From Sipunculus nudus (Eukaryota; Annelida; Sipuncula; Golfingiida; Sipunculidae): a stretch of 64,000 nucleotides of DNA. Location of the stretch: NCBI GenBank assembly GCA_026874595.1, contig CM049317.1, positions 15,609,382 through 15,673,381 on the forward strand. The letters are read 5' to 3'. The notes beneath the pieces are model-generated. The model was not told the origin of the DNA. It was given only the letters and a program-made list of their open reading frames with translations, and did no database searches. This document shows, in pieces, positions 46,625 through 60,480 of this stretch (position 1 is the stretch's first letter; every line of letters starts with the position of its first letter). A program made the position numbers and the translations under genes.

Positions 46625-48944
46625 CTACAATGAACATTTGAATGATTATATGCCGCGCTTTTCTGGTAAACGCCTGTAGTGCCATTTTACATATCATCGT
46701 TCTCCATTGAAATCATTACGTCATAAAAGCAGCATTCCATCTACTCCGCGTATAAAACTGACAGGGCCTTGTTGAGCAACATATGTTGTTCTGTATCTAA
46801 TACCATGTACGGCCAAGGCCAGATAAGTCTGTAAATAGATTTTTGTCTGGACGATTAAATAAAATGTGATTGGAAAAAAATAATAATTAATTTATATAGA
46901 TCATATGAAAATAAAATACTGTTGCTGCGAAGTAATTTTCTGCATTTTCTAAATTTAATTCCAACTTGGGCAAAATCATATTTCTCTTTCTGAATGTAAC
47001 CATAACTAGCGACATACCCATAATTTCGACATGCCGCCTGTGAGGCCCGGGTTAAAATGGCAGCGCCATGGGCAGTTTCGAGAATCTGGGAGAAATAAAT
47101 CTCTCAGGGTACGATAAGTGCACAGGGAGGCGACAAGAAAGTACTCCGAGCACAGCGTGCAGACGGGAATTTATCTGCGAAGAAAATGTGGTGGATTGGG
47201 GACGTGTATCGGCAAAGTTGAAAGTGGAATAATGTTTTTTTTGGACACGCCCAAAGCAGTCACACAAAGTAGTCCTCCCAACAATATGTTTCTAATAAAG
47301 TTACATTTTAAGGCCCTAATTTGTAATTAGTTTGTGTTATTTGATTCTAAATGTGATAAAAACACTTACATATATGATTTTTCATAAATATAGTAGATAT
47401 TATACAGTCAACTCATGAGGAAGTTTTGAATATTGATAACTTTGGTTGTCTCATAAATGGTGTTAGTGCCAATCTAAATATATTACCTTTTTTGGCCTGT
47501 AATTTTTTTAAAGGCTTTTTAACTCCCTGTCTTTTTATTTGCCTGTCTGAGTTATATTATATGACATAAAAATAAATAACCACGTAGTCGTGATTTAATT
47601 TGTTTTGTGACACCGTATCTTTCTCAGACAATTATTCTGTGCTTTTTATGAGAACTTGGGATGCTACCTTGGTAACTGCCTAGAGTCACTCAAATGCAAA
47701 ATTACATGGTCAATGTAGTTAAAATGTCATGCTACTCTTGTTATGTACATGCTATTCTTTGCATATGCTTAGAGAGAAAACCACGTCTGCTATCTTTCTC
47801 CGTCGGGTTATTAATTATTTGATTCAAAAGTTGTGTCCTCCTTTCTTGTCAATCTGTGGAGGTGTCTCTTTCTGGTTGAATTATTTAATGATAGCAATAT
47901 GCATAAGTAAAGGAAATTAATTGAAATCTGCTAGTGCTTTTGAAATGAATTGCCATTATGCAAATTCCGTTGGGCAAGTGGAGGCGGTAATTACTTTACG
48001 AAAAATTGGTTAAATATGCTATTGCAGTCCTTTTAATATGCACGAATGAAATCCGATAACAATTCAGAAATAGCTTGAATTACTGTTTGAAGTAGTGATT
48101 GCCCTAGCTCAGACAACAGTATTTTTTATACTGATGAATAATGGAATCATTTATACCATTTTTAAGAGTCCATTATACTATATAGTAATATGTTATATGA
48201 CTACCCTCTGTCATGGTGTCTAATAGTCATGTAGACTACTGTAACCCCCGCCAACATGACCAACCAGTATGACGGATATCGGAGACATAGAGTATGAAAC
48301 GACGTATGGAACGACACTCGTGTAATAATTAACCGAGTCATTTTAAGAATGGATGGCAAAGTAATATAGATTCGAGAAACGAAAGTGTCTAACGAAGGTG
48401 GAAATGGGAAATTATACCTAGGCACTCGATAGCACGTACTCGAACTCGACACCCAACTTGAAATCGGATAGGTAACTGTTACTATGCAAATATATTGAGG
48501 GATGTATGACTACAAATGCCAGCATGAAGTCATAACAACTCAACATGTATCGTTTAGACAAATCATAACACCGGGTGTTATAGTATTTAAAGTTAAGCCC
48601 ATAAGAGGTAATTTGGTGAAAAACAAACTAAACGTCCTGGATATTAATTATAACTATATTGTTACATGGAGTAATTAATTGTTCTGGTTCAATTGTTCAT
48701 GGTATGTCCATACTCTGTTTATAGAGAGCTGGATTTGTGCAAAAGAGCTCCGTGTAGAGGAGCTAAAGATGGACACGAGTACTCTAGTTCGGAATTAATA
48801 ATCTGTTAAAGGTACTAAATAAAACATCATCAGATTAATAAAAACAAATATTTCAGTCAAGATGATAATTATATTATTAAATCAGAACCAGGTATAAAAT
48901 GCAACACTATTTGATGTTTTATGCATGATCTTTCTCTCACTTAC

Positions 48945-49136
48945 CGAGTCCTCCCTTGTAGGAAAGGATTTCGAAATAGCCCTTGCGTTTTGGATGTGGC
49001 TTCTGCATACAGTAGCGTTCCTTGGTGCCCTCCAGGACAGAGCAGGAAAGACCCTCGGCGAGACAGTCTACGTCATCAGTGCATGGCGTCAGTTCCTTTT
49101 CTTTGACGCAATATCCGGGAATGTTTGGAGAGGAAC
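48945..49136 (-). CDS. secreted Cys-rich prohormone-like protein, middle exon
   Basis: 192 bp, from acceptor gaagcag (an alternative AG three bases earlier is also in frame) to donor CTCG|gtaagt. It encodes 64 residues with G-Y-C, P-C-T-D-D-V-D-C, L-S-C and R-Y-C, a regular C-x6-C type spacing. An aromatic/basic tail (K-P-H-P-K-R-K-G-Y-F) before the next exon has possible dibasic cleavage context. Phases at both ends match the flanking exons, so the three exons join as 438 bp without a stop. Confidence 0.78.
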
Positions 49137-50462
49137 CTGCTTCATCAAATGTAAAGAAACATAAAAGCACTGTATATAAAAATCATCGAAATACATAAGA
49201 ATTAGTGTAATATCTTTTTTTAAATTATAAGTTCATTACTGTTACAATTTTTTAAATTAGCATTATAATTATATGCTGGCAACATGGGAGGAGCCTTACC
49301 CTACGGGTAATATATTTCCGTGTTCTGATTTTAAAATGATATCAAAATTTCTAATCATCCTCATATACATGAAAAACACGAATCCTTTTTATCCTTTTTG
49401 AATTTTTTTTTAGAATTTTAACCAGTGACATACTTTATGAACGTATATACTAACTGGTGTCCCAAGATAAACATTCCACATTTAAACGCTTATTTTTAAA
49501 GCCAAAAAGCCACATAAAGCATGCATTTTCAAGCAAAGGATTTGAGAAATTGGAAACCGAAGGGTTCGAGCATAAGGAAACTCAACATCACCAGAAATGT
49601 GACGTCATGGAACGACATAGGTTTTAGAACGACAGATGCCGGAATTGTTAGGTCAGCTACATATGGCTGAATATAAGCGGTAGTAGGTCTCGCGGCGGGA
49701 GAAGCATATGGTGAGTGGTTATTGGGATACATTACGGTATTGTACGTGAATTTACGGTCTGATGTATCTCAAACACTTACTGTTCGAGACTGAAACTGTT
49801 CTTCACTCTGAGTTTTTTTGTCACTTGTGTTGATGCCGTTAAGCTTTTGAGTCTAATTTTTTTATGTTTGATTTTTAGTTTTTTTAACGAAGAAGAAACA
49901 AAGTGACAAGTATTTCGTATATTAAAATATCCTTTGGATTAAAGAAGAGAACTGTTTCACAGATTGACACCTAGATGGCGCCAATAATCATCTGAGGTAC
50001 ATTTTACCGTTGCATTGTAACCCATTTGATAGCATGCAAATATGTAACCTTCAAATCACCCTTAAATTAAAAATATCTGCACCAAACAAAAGGAAAAATA
50101 GAGAATTATTGAATGTGTTTACAACAACCATGCATCAATTGTGACATTGTTTTTACAACAAGTGCATCTTTAATAATGAAGAGAAACTTTAACTTTAATC
50201 TGAATCTAAATCTACATAAATTAAATATAAAGCAGTTATAAATGTTAGGTATTATATTCAGATACAAATGAAACATAAAGAATTGTATCATATATCTCAT
50301 CGTCAATACCAAACGAACGTTAAATTACATTAAACATTGTTGTCTGAGAAGAATAGAATTATGGAAAATTGAGAGAGCAGTCAAATATCAAATGAGTATT
50401 CAAAAGTGTTGTACATTAACAATAAACAGCACTACGGTTTATTTATTTCTGTAGTATCTTAC

Positions 50463-50544
50463 CGTCATTATCATTGAAAGCGGCACACACATAGCCATCA
50501 CAGCACTGTTCCGAGGCATAGCATTTCCCACCGGAAGTTGTGCA
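50463..50544 (-). CDS. secreted Cys-rich prohormone-like protein, internal exon
   Basis: 82 bp. The acceptor is ttttaccgtttcag, the donor GACG|gtaaga, and it enters in phase 0. It encodes C-T-T-S-G-G-K-C-Y-A-S-E-Q-C-C-D-G-Y-V-C-A-A-F, a compact C-x6-C-x5-CC-x4-C knot start seen in prokineticin/dickkopf/prohormone-3-like proteins. The protein needs an upstream exon with start codon and signal peptide. I could not identify one between here and 64000, so the gene is 5' incomplete. A perfect AGGTCAAAGGTCA lies 48 bp upstream in the intron. Confidence 0.75.
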
Positions 50545-51900
50545 CTGAAACGGTAAAATATGAAGACTTACCACCCCCCGCAAAGCAGAAGAGGTCAAAG
50601 GTCAAAGGACGATAATTGCAAGGTTGACCAATCACTACTAAAACAAGGATAACCAGGTATTCTGGTGATTATATAACTATAGCCTAGGAAAGATAGGAAA
50701 TAACATTTTGGAGGCTGCCGTTTTCTTAATGTCGCGTATATGATATGGCCACTGCATTTAATTATTTGAATCCTGACATCATGTTTGAAGTCATAGTGTA
50801 TGACGTCATGGCTCAAACGGGGTCATCAGGCAGGTAATTTATTCAAAACAAGGTATATAATGCACCCATATTACTTTTGTTATCCGGTCTGATTCTCAGC
50901 GGTATTTTAGGGAATTCATCGGACAATACTTTTAAGTCATGCTTTAATTCGCCATTTCGGAGAAAATAGAGATAAAAGGTATTACAGAAATTAATTATCA
51001 GATAGGAAAATGTATAATGACAGCAGTTATTATACGATATATATTGTCACAAGTGGTTTCCCTAACTGACCTTGACCTTAAAATATGGGCCACAGCTTAA
51101 AAACCGTGACAAGATTTTTCTTTACATCTCAACGTTTTGGTCGTTTTTATGCATATAAGATTGTGATTACCAGCACGCATTATGCAGCCTCCAAAATTTG
51201 TATCAGGTCAGTTCTGCACATACATGAGGGAAACAAGGCAGAAAGTCCATAATAACGAACAACTATATAAACAACACAAAGGGATGCAAAACTACAAAAC
51301 ATGCGTGCGCAGTCTTCGTGCGATCACGTGATTGAATCCTACCTAAAAAGTCATCCTCAAGCGCTGCGCATACGTGACCCATGCAACATTGTGACGTTGC
51401 ATAGCACTTTGAACCAGAATCCTTACACTGGAACGCAAGTAAAAAAAGTACAATATACTAAACTAGCGGAAAATGTGACTGACATGCGCAGAAGTGCCAC
51501 TAGAGAAAAATATCGATAAAAGTGTAAAACTTTGAGAGAATATAAAAGTAATATGTAAGAAAAACCATAATTAATTATTTATAGTTATTTTGTAGTATTA
51601 TGTGCAATCTTTCCTATTAAAACAAAACAAGTGACCCATTTTTCATGACGCGCAGCTGATTTCGACATGTATACAGGTGATGCATGTATTAATTATTGAA
51701 GTTATGACCTAGTAAACAATATTTGTTCAGGAACCTTTAACAATGGGTAGAATGACTTCCAGAGTGCCCAAAATCATAATTTCTTTTTTTGCCCAAAGTC
51801 CTTAGAAAATGGGGAAACAGCAAGAGGATTTTACTAAGGTGCTAAGTTAAAAGTTTACACGTCAAACTGCTTTCACTTATGTCACTCTGACTTATATATA
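50545..51900. other. intron or upstream region, no exon recognised
   Basis: Contains the DR1 motif at 50592-50604. Open frames here lack splice sites or protein-like composition. Confidence 0.4.
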
Positions 51901-52560
51901 GAGTCTTCAAATCATGTCCCCCTATAGCTCACAAAATTTAGGTCACAGTGATCTCATTTCATATTTCTAAGGACATTTTCCCAGGACCTCCCTGAATGTC
52001 ACATCAAAAGATTGTAGGCCAAATGGAAACAAGCTGTACCCCGTCTGACTCTCTGGGTGCTCAAAATAATGTTTCGGTCAACGGATCGCAAATATAAGTC
52101 ACCATGACCTAATTTCAGATTTCCTAGGAGATTTTCCAAAGACTTCCCTGAATGCTTCATTTGAAGGTCTCAAAATAGAAAAAAATGCTTAATAAATTAG
52201 AAAATGTACAGATGGCACCATCAATCATCAGAAAATAATGAAACACTCCATGATAAATATGTATGGATTAATTATGGCATTAAATGCATTAGTTATTTAG
52301 ATATTGGAGATATATGTATCAAATTTTTAATTATTCTTGGTATTCTTACTACCCCTATAGCTCGGAGGATATAGGTCACGATGCCCTAATTTAAGGTTTC
52401 CAAGAAGATTTTTTTTTAAGTCTATGGGTTTTCCGTTAGAAGTATCTAGGTCCACTGACGGACAAACGGACAGACGGACGGCCCGACGGACAGACAAACG
52501 ACGGACAAAGAGTGATTGCTATAGCTCAGATGATTTCAGTGGGTTGAGCTAAAAAAATTA
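51900..52560 (+). repeat. dispersed repeat, bivalve-type
   Basis: Two to three imperfect copies of a module (tatagctc..aggtca..atg-cctaatttcatatttc, ccaggacctccctgaatg). It ends in a GACGGACAGACGGAC-like run (~52455-52510) and gtgattgctatagctcagat...gggttgagctaaaaa. It is related to 3440-3720. A poly(A) run (~52668-52695) follows about 100 bp later. Confidence 0.65.
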
Positions 52561-54985
52561 CTTTATTAAGAATAAAATAGAAAAATCCATCGTCATTCGT
52601 CCCCCTAACTTTCTAAATATTACTTCAGATCTTCTGGAACAGAAAGTACAAATAAGCTTTATATTAACAAAAAAAAAAAAAAAAAAAAAAAAAAACTAAT
52701 ATAAGTCACGTAAACGTGTTAAATAAATAGGCTGACTGAACTTACCACGTGATTTATCATGTGATTAACCACGTAACTTTTACCATGCAGTATGGTGAAA
52801 AGGGATGGGTGTATCAATGAAGAAGAAGATGATAAATAAATAACTATGTCTATCTGTTCGCCATGCCACATGCTAAAATGTACAAAAGGAGAAACAACCT
52901 TTTAAGCTATAAACATAAGCACAAACAGATACATTCCTTAACGACAATAGTCCGTTCCACCAGTGGGTGCCAACTAAATTTGGCAATCACTTACTCAAAC
53001 TTTATCACATGATCTAACGCGAAAATGAACAAGGTACTAAAAGTCTAAAATGAGAATGAAAACATGAATCATCATTTTTTTTTCAAACCATTAAGGTCTT
53101 CTTGGAATCATGGGAAACTTACGTCATCAAGGGCTTGTCTGCCTCTCTTTGATATATTTTTTAAAAATATTTATGAATCCGGAGAACCAATTGGCAGCTT
53201 AAATCTAAATTTAGTCTTGGCATGTGAAAAATAACCTTGTAATGTTATAATGTTGTAAAAATAAACTGTTTTCTCAGAATTTGATTTTGTTGCAGTTATA
53301 AGGTAAGTTTCAAGGTATATTTTTTATTCTCTTCTAGTTTTTCCTTAGCTTTTTTTATAAAACTGACCAGTCATTTTATAAAAAAATGCCATTTTTAATG
53401 GACAGTCCCGTGGAACAGACTGTAGGCTCTAGCGAAACTACTTTTATGATCCTGAAATATAATACAAGTAATAATACCCATTGGCACTAAAATACAACCT
53501 TAACTAAACACATGGCACCCCGTGGTATAAACTGGTCAACCATAAAATATACACCTACATTTATAATGAACACGTGTTGGTAATCGTTTATTCTAACATG
53601 GATTATAAAAAGATAACGTTTGTTCAAACGATATTTTATGCATTCATTGTTAATTTTTTCATGAGGAAACCGAAATCGTTTATCTGAATATTGGTCCACA
53701 ACGGGGAAAACATATACGTATGGTTCCTTCTTGTAAGAATGTAAATTAAACATTTTAAGAGATAAAACATACAAAGCAGAAGGAAATAGAGACCCATAAT
53801 TTTTTTTTATTTTGAACTTTTTAAATAAAAAAACACTCGCATCATAAGACAAAATAACAAACATATCTTTATTCTTAAACATAAGGGTCAAGGGTTAAAT
53901 ATCCATCTCTTAACCTATTCAATTTCAGAGTCACACTTACGCTACTGAACATGTCTTTTTTTCTGGATATCTTTACTTTTCATGTCATTTGTGTTGGCAT
54001 GTTTTACTTCACATAAATAGAATTAATATATAAATTATAAAAAAAACAAAAGTTAATTTTTAAGTTGAACCTTTATTAATTCCTTGGCAATAGATGTCAA
54101 ACCGGAATAAATTGTTGTTGCAAGAAGTCGATCCAACGGGGTTTAGTTAATATATCACATTATTATTTAAAGTAATCAATTATCAGTCAAGTATTTCTTA
54201 TTTTTTCATTATATCATTATAGGTTAAAATCTGGCTTTAACCATCACACCAAAGATATCGCGGTATTAAAACAAAATGTCTAAGTACTGCTCTTAAAATG
54301 GGATATTTTCGGTATCAATTACCATAGACACTCCGATAATGGGCGAAGAAGGCGTCAAACGACTCGGACAATAATAATTTCTTTAACCGTGTCGTCTGAT
54401 AAGAAACGTTTATCAAGAAATCCGAGAAAGTTTTTAATTTCGAACTCAAAAACACAATACCGTTTAAAGCGACTGTTTATTTTGTCCAGCAAGTGGTGTA
54501 GCCAGGCATCTTCGCTGTAAAGTGTTCCTTCATGATTTAGATAATTATATTACGAAGATCGGACTCAACACAGAGACTCCTGTATATACTGATGGTTAAT
54601 TCTGCATGTCTAGAGAAAGATGAATTTTAAGATATCGAGGGAATAGACCGAAACTTTCATTAAATCTATCCCAACTTTCTCCAGTATCACTATGAACACG
54701 TTTATGTGCGCTAAATGATATAGATTAAGTCAGTATTTATATAATAAGGTAGGTATGTAATAAATATAATTAATATATGCAGAATTAAGAAAACCTTCAT
54801 TACTGCAGTTAAAATATTTATCGTAATTGTTACACATGCAGCAACGTTAAATGCGTTTTAGTCATAAATAACTTCTAAATTTTATTTTTAACAAAGTGAG
54901 TTTAACTTTACTTTTCGTGTTAGTTACCGGCCTGTACCGCTAAAATGTCCGAGAAGGCGGCCAAGGGGTAGTGTCTTCCTAGAAA
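52561..54985. other. intergenic/intronic, no gene recognised
   Basis: AT-rich. The minus-strand 134-codon frame at 53487-53891 has biased Phe/Tyr/Val/Lys composition and no motif; I treat it as chance. Confidence 0.4.
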
Positions 54986-54986
54986 T

Positions 54987-54989
<3 letters not shown>

Positions 54990-55076
<87 letters not shown>
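54990..55076. repeat. (TA)n-(GA)n compound microsatellite
   Basis: About 30 TA units passing directly into ~14 GA units. Confidence 0.92.
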
Positions 55077-55083
<7 letters not shown>

Positions 55084-55738
55084 GGAAAGAGAGAGGATAA
55101 CAAAACCAACACCAGACGTTCTATCCGTTTGCCGTTTTATTTTATAGGTGGCATTTTCCATGAATAAGTACTGAATATATTGAAGGCAATCAAGGGAGAA
55201 AACACTTTGATTGTCACTCGGGTATACGTTTTTGTTAAGTTCCTCATGCATGGAGTTTATACTTCTCATCCAGGCTTGCACTGAAATTTACAGAGAATCC
55301 ACGGATACCAGCGAGTGATTTGTTAACCCGAGGGCAGCCTCACTTTTCTGCCTAGTTAGAGACAATTATATCCACAGACGACCATAAGTGGCCTAGAATG
55401 ACCGTGATCGTGTGCTCGGGGGTCAATAGAATAATTTCTTGCTCATTTGCCTTCAGGGATCATGTGATTAGTCACGTGATTTGGGGTTTATTCACTTACC
55501 GCCATTTCGATTAGGCCAATAATATGGGGTGTATGCAAGGGGAACTAATTACAGGTAGACTTCCTCCCACGGAAACCCCCGGAAACGCTGGCATGACGGC
55601 CATTTTAGTTTCTTTTTGGCTGTTGTCATAACAATGTTGTTTATCTTTGAGCGACCATTTCTACGCCGATCAATGTTATATTGATGTTCTAAATCGAAAT
55701 TCACCTCGGTGGAATTGGTGCCACGTCGAGATTGTTTG

Positions 55739-55742
<4 letters not shown>

Positions 55743-55789
<47 letters not shown>

Positions 55790-55803
55790 AGAGAAAGAGA
55801 GAT
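55743..55803. repeat. (GA)n microsatellite
   Basis: About 30 GA units with two interruptions near the 3' end. Confidence 0.92.
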
Positions 55804-55987
55804 GTGGAGCATATTAACTAACTAGTCACAGATCTTTTCCACATTTGCTGCATGCGTACGGCCATTTCAATAACTTCACTTACCTTCGATGTTTAAAATT
55901 GCTTTTTTAAAATCATATTATTTGATGTTTACATGATCATAAATGACGTTATTGTTAAATATGTAAAAATTGCTGACAATTATCTAT

Positions 55988-56003
55988 CCAGTTGTATTTT
56001 TTT

Positions 56004-56045
<42 letters not shown>

Positions 56046-56052
56046 TATATAA
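55988..56052. repeat. (TA)n microsatellite
   Basis: A pair of TA runs separated by AATA. Confidence 0.85.
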
Positions 56053-57840
56053 ACCTTTGAGCGTGACAATACGCTGAGGGTTTTTGCCCGGTATATGGCA
56101 CTTCCGACAGTAAACATTTTAATATTCTCTACAGCTAAACTAGAAAGACATTGTGACTATCGTTGCAATATTTTTCCCCGTGTAAATATCATTATTTTCT
56201 CATTTTTAATACAATTCATGTTTGGAATATATTCATAAATTGCCAAGGGACAGTTGACCCCATAATAGATCCAATGAAGTAAGATTTCCCGTTAACGACT
56301 TCACCGCTGACAACGTAACAATACAATTGTGTCGCTGTCACTAACATGTCCTGAGCTTAGGCGTATATGCCGCCTTAATCGCTGTTGTAGCGAATTTCTA
56401 ATAACTGTTATAAGTGTCAAGAAAGTATTCAGCTATTCCACGAGAGAATGATTGATGGCTATTTTTCTTGAGACACCCCAGAATCCGGGCAATCTCTTAA
56501 TGGCGTCCGCCAATGCATCATGGGTACAATAAAAAGGGTTCGGCGGCAGTCCTTCCATAAACAATCGATGGAAAGCCATTACTGAGTAGATTTAGGATGA
56601 AGAATAAAGAAAAGGATTCCACCTTAGGTCAGGCGGCTTCATCTACGTGGTATAGCTTAATGTAGGCCTACCGACACGGTCTGGCGATAATTCCAAATAG
56701 ACGTGACCCAAGTGGGCGTATGACAAATAGCCGCTACGTTAATGGTTCCCTCCGGCTAGACTGTTAGGGTGAAAACATAGATCTTACAACCCTGGGTCAT
56801 TGCCTCCAATTCTTAAGATGTAATCTGGGGCATATTACTGGTATACTGAGAGTATTTATATCCGGAGATTTCTTGTTATTCTCATTCGTTCCATTATATT
56901 AAGCCTTACCCGTGTAGCTACCAAATAATTGTTAACTTCAGACCGAAATGATAATAGGTTTAATAGAAGCTGCACCATAAATTGATAAAATTGAGTTTAG
57001 GATTCAAGGAAAAGTTTATGTGAAATTGTTATGTAATTTTATCACTAATTTCAATCTTTTTTACGAACTCAAGTTTATTTGTTCTGCTACTCGCAAGGTG
57101 AACTCGTGTTACTGAAGCATGACAGTGTTCGCACATGAAACGAACACGTGAACACAGGAGATTCTGGTGGATGTCTGTACGCCCTGACTACAGATTCTAG
57201 TTCGTTATTAATTTAAAGATGTACTGGTGATATTTTTTTCATGTTTCACTGTCCCTACAGACAACGGATCTTAACAAATATATGTGAACCCCCAACCCCC
57301 AGACCCCACCCACACCCAATCTGAATGATAATTAAGTTGTTGGGCTTCTTTTTGAAAAAAAAATTATAAAACACATGACTTGGCCGAACCATGGTTATAA
57401 TGGAAAGATATTTTTGAATGTATAAAAATCAACATACCTGTAACCCATTTTTGGGTTTTCAAACGGTGGTCACATCACTGGACTCAGTGCCCAGTGTTGA
57501 CCAAACTGAAAAGCCTTTGCATTGAAAGCGGAGTCATGTGGTCTTTGGATTAAAAACCTTTACTTCCTTTTGAGAGAGAAAATTCCTTTCGAGGCATTAC
57601 AATGGATATGGGGGATCAATGGGGATTATAGTGGACCCGCGTGACCGCGTATTGCACGGAAATGTCTTTTGGGAAATATTAAAATTATTAATTATTCAGC
57701 TTAATAGGGCATAATTCCGCAAAATAAAACAAACTTGTCCTAGAAGAGCACAGCACCCATACGTCTGCCGAATTTGGAGAGTCAAATCAGAACGGAAGCA
57801 GGTGAACCGTGGTCTAGAAAAAAACTAAAATCTATATTAA
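56053..57840. other. intergenic, no gene recognised
   Basis: Contains a block related to 12890-12925 at ~57095-57130. No coding exon was seen. Confidence 0.4.
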
Positions 57841-57975
57841 TTATATAGATATATAAATACATATACATATATACATATATACATATAGTTATTAACAAGT
57901 CACAAATTTGATTACCCTCCCACGCCTGCGAGTCATCCCCCATCCTTGAAGATAAATTGACGCCACTGGTCTTAG
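57841..57975. repeat. microsatellite-cored dispersed repeat, second copy
   Basis: A degenerate TA/ATACAT tract followed by cacaaatttgatta-ccctcccacgcctgcgagtcat and gaagataaattgacgccact. This is the same 3' arm as at 1015-1085. Confidence 0.6.
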
Positions 57976-58310
57976 GTTGTTGTAAAAGTATAAATCGTCG
58001 GCGACATGTGAAAATCCAACGATGGTCAGACACAGTCGCGACCAAAAAAGTGCCTCTACGACTTGTGACTGGTGGAAACGATAATCCTCTGACAATTGAA
58101 AGACTGTTTGCACCACAACATATGACAAGTCACATGGCAGTTATGGGTAGTCTAATTGTACACTTCCCTAAATTCGCACGGCAGCTTACAGTTGGAATAA
58201 TGGGTATTTTCTTGTAATGTTCGTGCGATAGTTTTTCACTTAATTCTTACGAGACCATGAAGGATCAGAAGAATCGCAAATTTGATTTTTGCAAAACAAT
58301 CTTTGTCTGC

Positions 58311-60480
58311 GACTGTTTTCTGCGATTAGTCGTGGTCGCACATGATCGTAACACGTGTGTTTGGGACTCAAGCCTTTCGTTTTGGTCAACATGATTCTGG
58401 AAATTTCAGGAAGTCCCCGCTTCATTTTACACTTGATAACCCCTGTCTCAACTTATCTTTCGGTAGCTAGGTAAATAAAATGGCGCTCGTGTTACAGGCT
58501 GGTGGGATGAAATCGATGCTATAATCAAGGTGTTATCATATCAGACTATTGTTACAGGTGCTCTTTTTATTGTGTGGCACGGGCGTAGCTCCTGTTGTGG
58601 CGCTCGTGTCTGGCCGCGTATTACATTTTTTTGTTTAATCCGTACTGGTTGTACTCTCGTTGTCATGTGAGCCTTGAGCTTTCACGCCTGGTCGTGGGTC
58701 ACGTGATGAGCCTGGTGAGTAGAGACACACGGCTATGTCTTTCTAGAGAATTCCTGAAACGCGTGTTCACTGCCTAGTTTTACAGAGTCTGATTTTTTTT
58801 TTATCTCCGTTACAGAATTTGTGTTCATCACGCATACGTGATCTGCTTATATTAGGTTCCGTAACACTATAGGGTTACATTTAATCAGGTCCCTTATACG
58901 CAACCCGAATTCTGTGTTTCATATATTCCGTATGTGAGGTTGGACCAAATGATTTCGCTGGTACATTTTATTATATGATGCATTTTGCAGGGCAAAAACA
59001 TTCATGGAGTCGTGTTGTAGGAGCAATAAACTGGGTCTGCTATGATTACCTCATAAGAACCAATAAAACAGTATGAGTCTGGCAGAAAATTTTCAGGTAA
59101 AATTAAATTTTATACAGAAAAACACTAAACGAAGAGGACATAATTATGTTTAACTCGTTTATAAAAAGCGGATTTATTAAACTACCGAACACAGGCAGAT
59201 GAATTTAACACGGTTTCACTGAAGAAACTAGATAGACACAAAAACACATTTCTTCAGCCATGAATACAATACAGTCTGATATGCAATAAAACACATTTCG
59301 CATAAGAAATTTAGGTTTTTCCTCATTAGATTAACATGCGCAACCTGATTATAGGGCATTGTTGCAGGTTGATTTACATTGTTTAAATTTACATTGTTTT
59401 CTGCGATAAGTCGTGGTCGCACATGATCGTTACACGTGTGATTGGGACTCAAGCCATTTGGTTTTGGTCAACCCGATCTGGAAATTTAAAAAAGTCTCCG
59501 TTTCAATTTACACTTAATGACCCCCGTCTCTGCTTATCTTTCGGTAGCTAGCTAATTAAAATCGCGCTTGTGTTGCAGGCTGGTGGGATAAAATCAATGC
59601 TATAATCAAGGTGTTATCTTCTCAGATTATAGGGTTAAATTTAATCAGGTCTTTTATCCACATTTTGGACTCATTTTTTCATATATTCCATATGTATGGT
59701 TGGACCAAATGATTTCGCTGGTACATTTTATTATATGATGCATTTTGCAGAGCTAAAAAAATTCATGGAGTTGTGTTAAAGGAGCAATAAACTGGGTCTG
59801 CTATGATTACCTCATAAGAATCAATAAAACTAAAATGAGTCTGGCAGAAAATTTTTCAGGTAAAATTAAATTTTATACAGAAAAACACTAAACCAAGAAG
59901 ACATAATTATGTTTTACTCGTTTATAAAAAGCGGATTTATTAAACTACCGAGCATAAGCAGATGAATTTAACGCGGTCTCACTGAAGAAACTGGATTGAC
60001 ACAAAAACACGTTTCTTCAGCCATGAACAATTCAGTCTGATTCGCAATAAAACCCATTTCGTGTAAGGAATTTAGGTTTCCCCCTCTATATTAACATGCC
60101 AAACCTGCTTATAGAGCATTGTTGTAGGTTGATTTACATAGTTAACGGTCGTTCAGACAATGATATTACTCTTCCAGATTTTCCAACAACCAACTTTGCG
60201 GTAGCCACAAATCGGTTTTACGAAAATCACCTCGGAAATTCACATGTACAGGAAAAAATTCCATTGTTTGCGAAAGATAGTAGACATTAAATATAACCAT
60301 GGTTGACAATTACTTAATCATCTATCTAATATGCACTTCTTTACAACATAAAATGGTGTGATGTAAAGAATATTAAAATGACACACATTCTTATTTTAAC
60401 ATGCCTTTATTCTTCAAGACTAGAAATTAATTAATCTGTCGATGGGCTGCTGTATCTTTCTAGACCGGCTTACGGCATAG
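58311..60480 (+). repeat. diverged tandem segmental duplication
   Basis: Block P (58311-58555) recurs at 59396-59632 and block Q (58868-59390) at ~59630-60150, so the order is P-Q-P'-Q' with a period of roughly 0.8-1.1 kb. Copy 1 has ~310 extra bases between P and Q (58556-58867). Copies are roughly 85-90% alike by eye. The sequence after Q' (to ~60480) also has a third, older relative at 61430-61900. No open frame is conserved between copies. Confidence 0.8.

Noticed and set aside
53487-53891. 134-codon minus-strand frame
   Set aside because: Composition is driven by AT-rich sequence, with no domain, signal peptide, splice evidence or duplicate. I treat it as chance.
55490-55530. Candidate start exon ATGGCG|gtaagt for the Cys-rich gene
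   Set aside because: The phase fits, but it gives only two codons and no signal peptide, which such a secreted protein needs.
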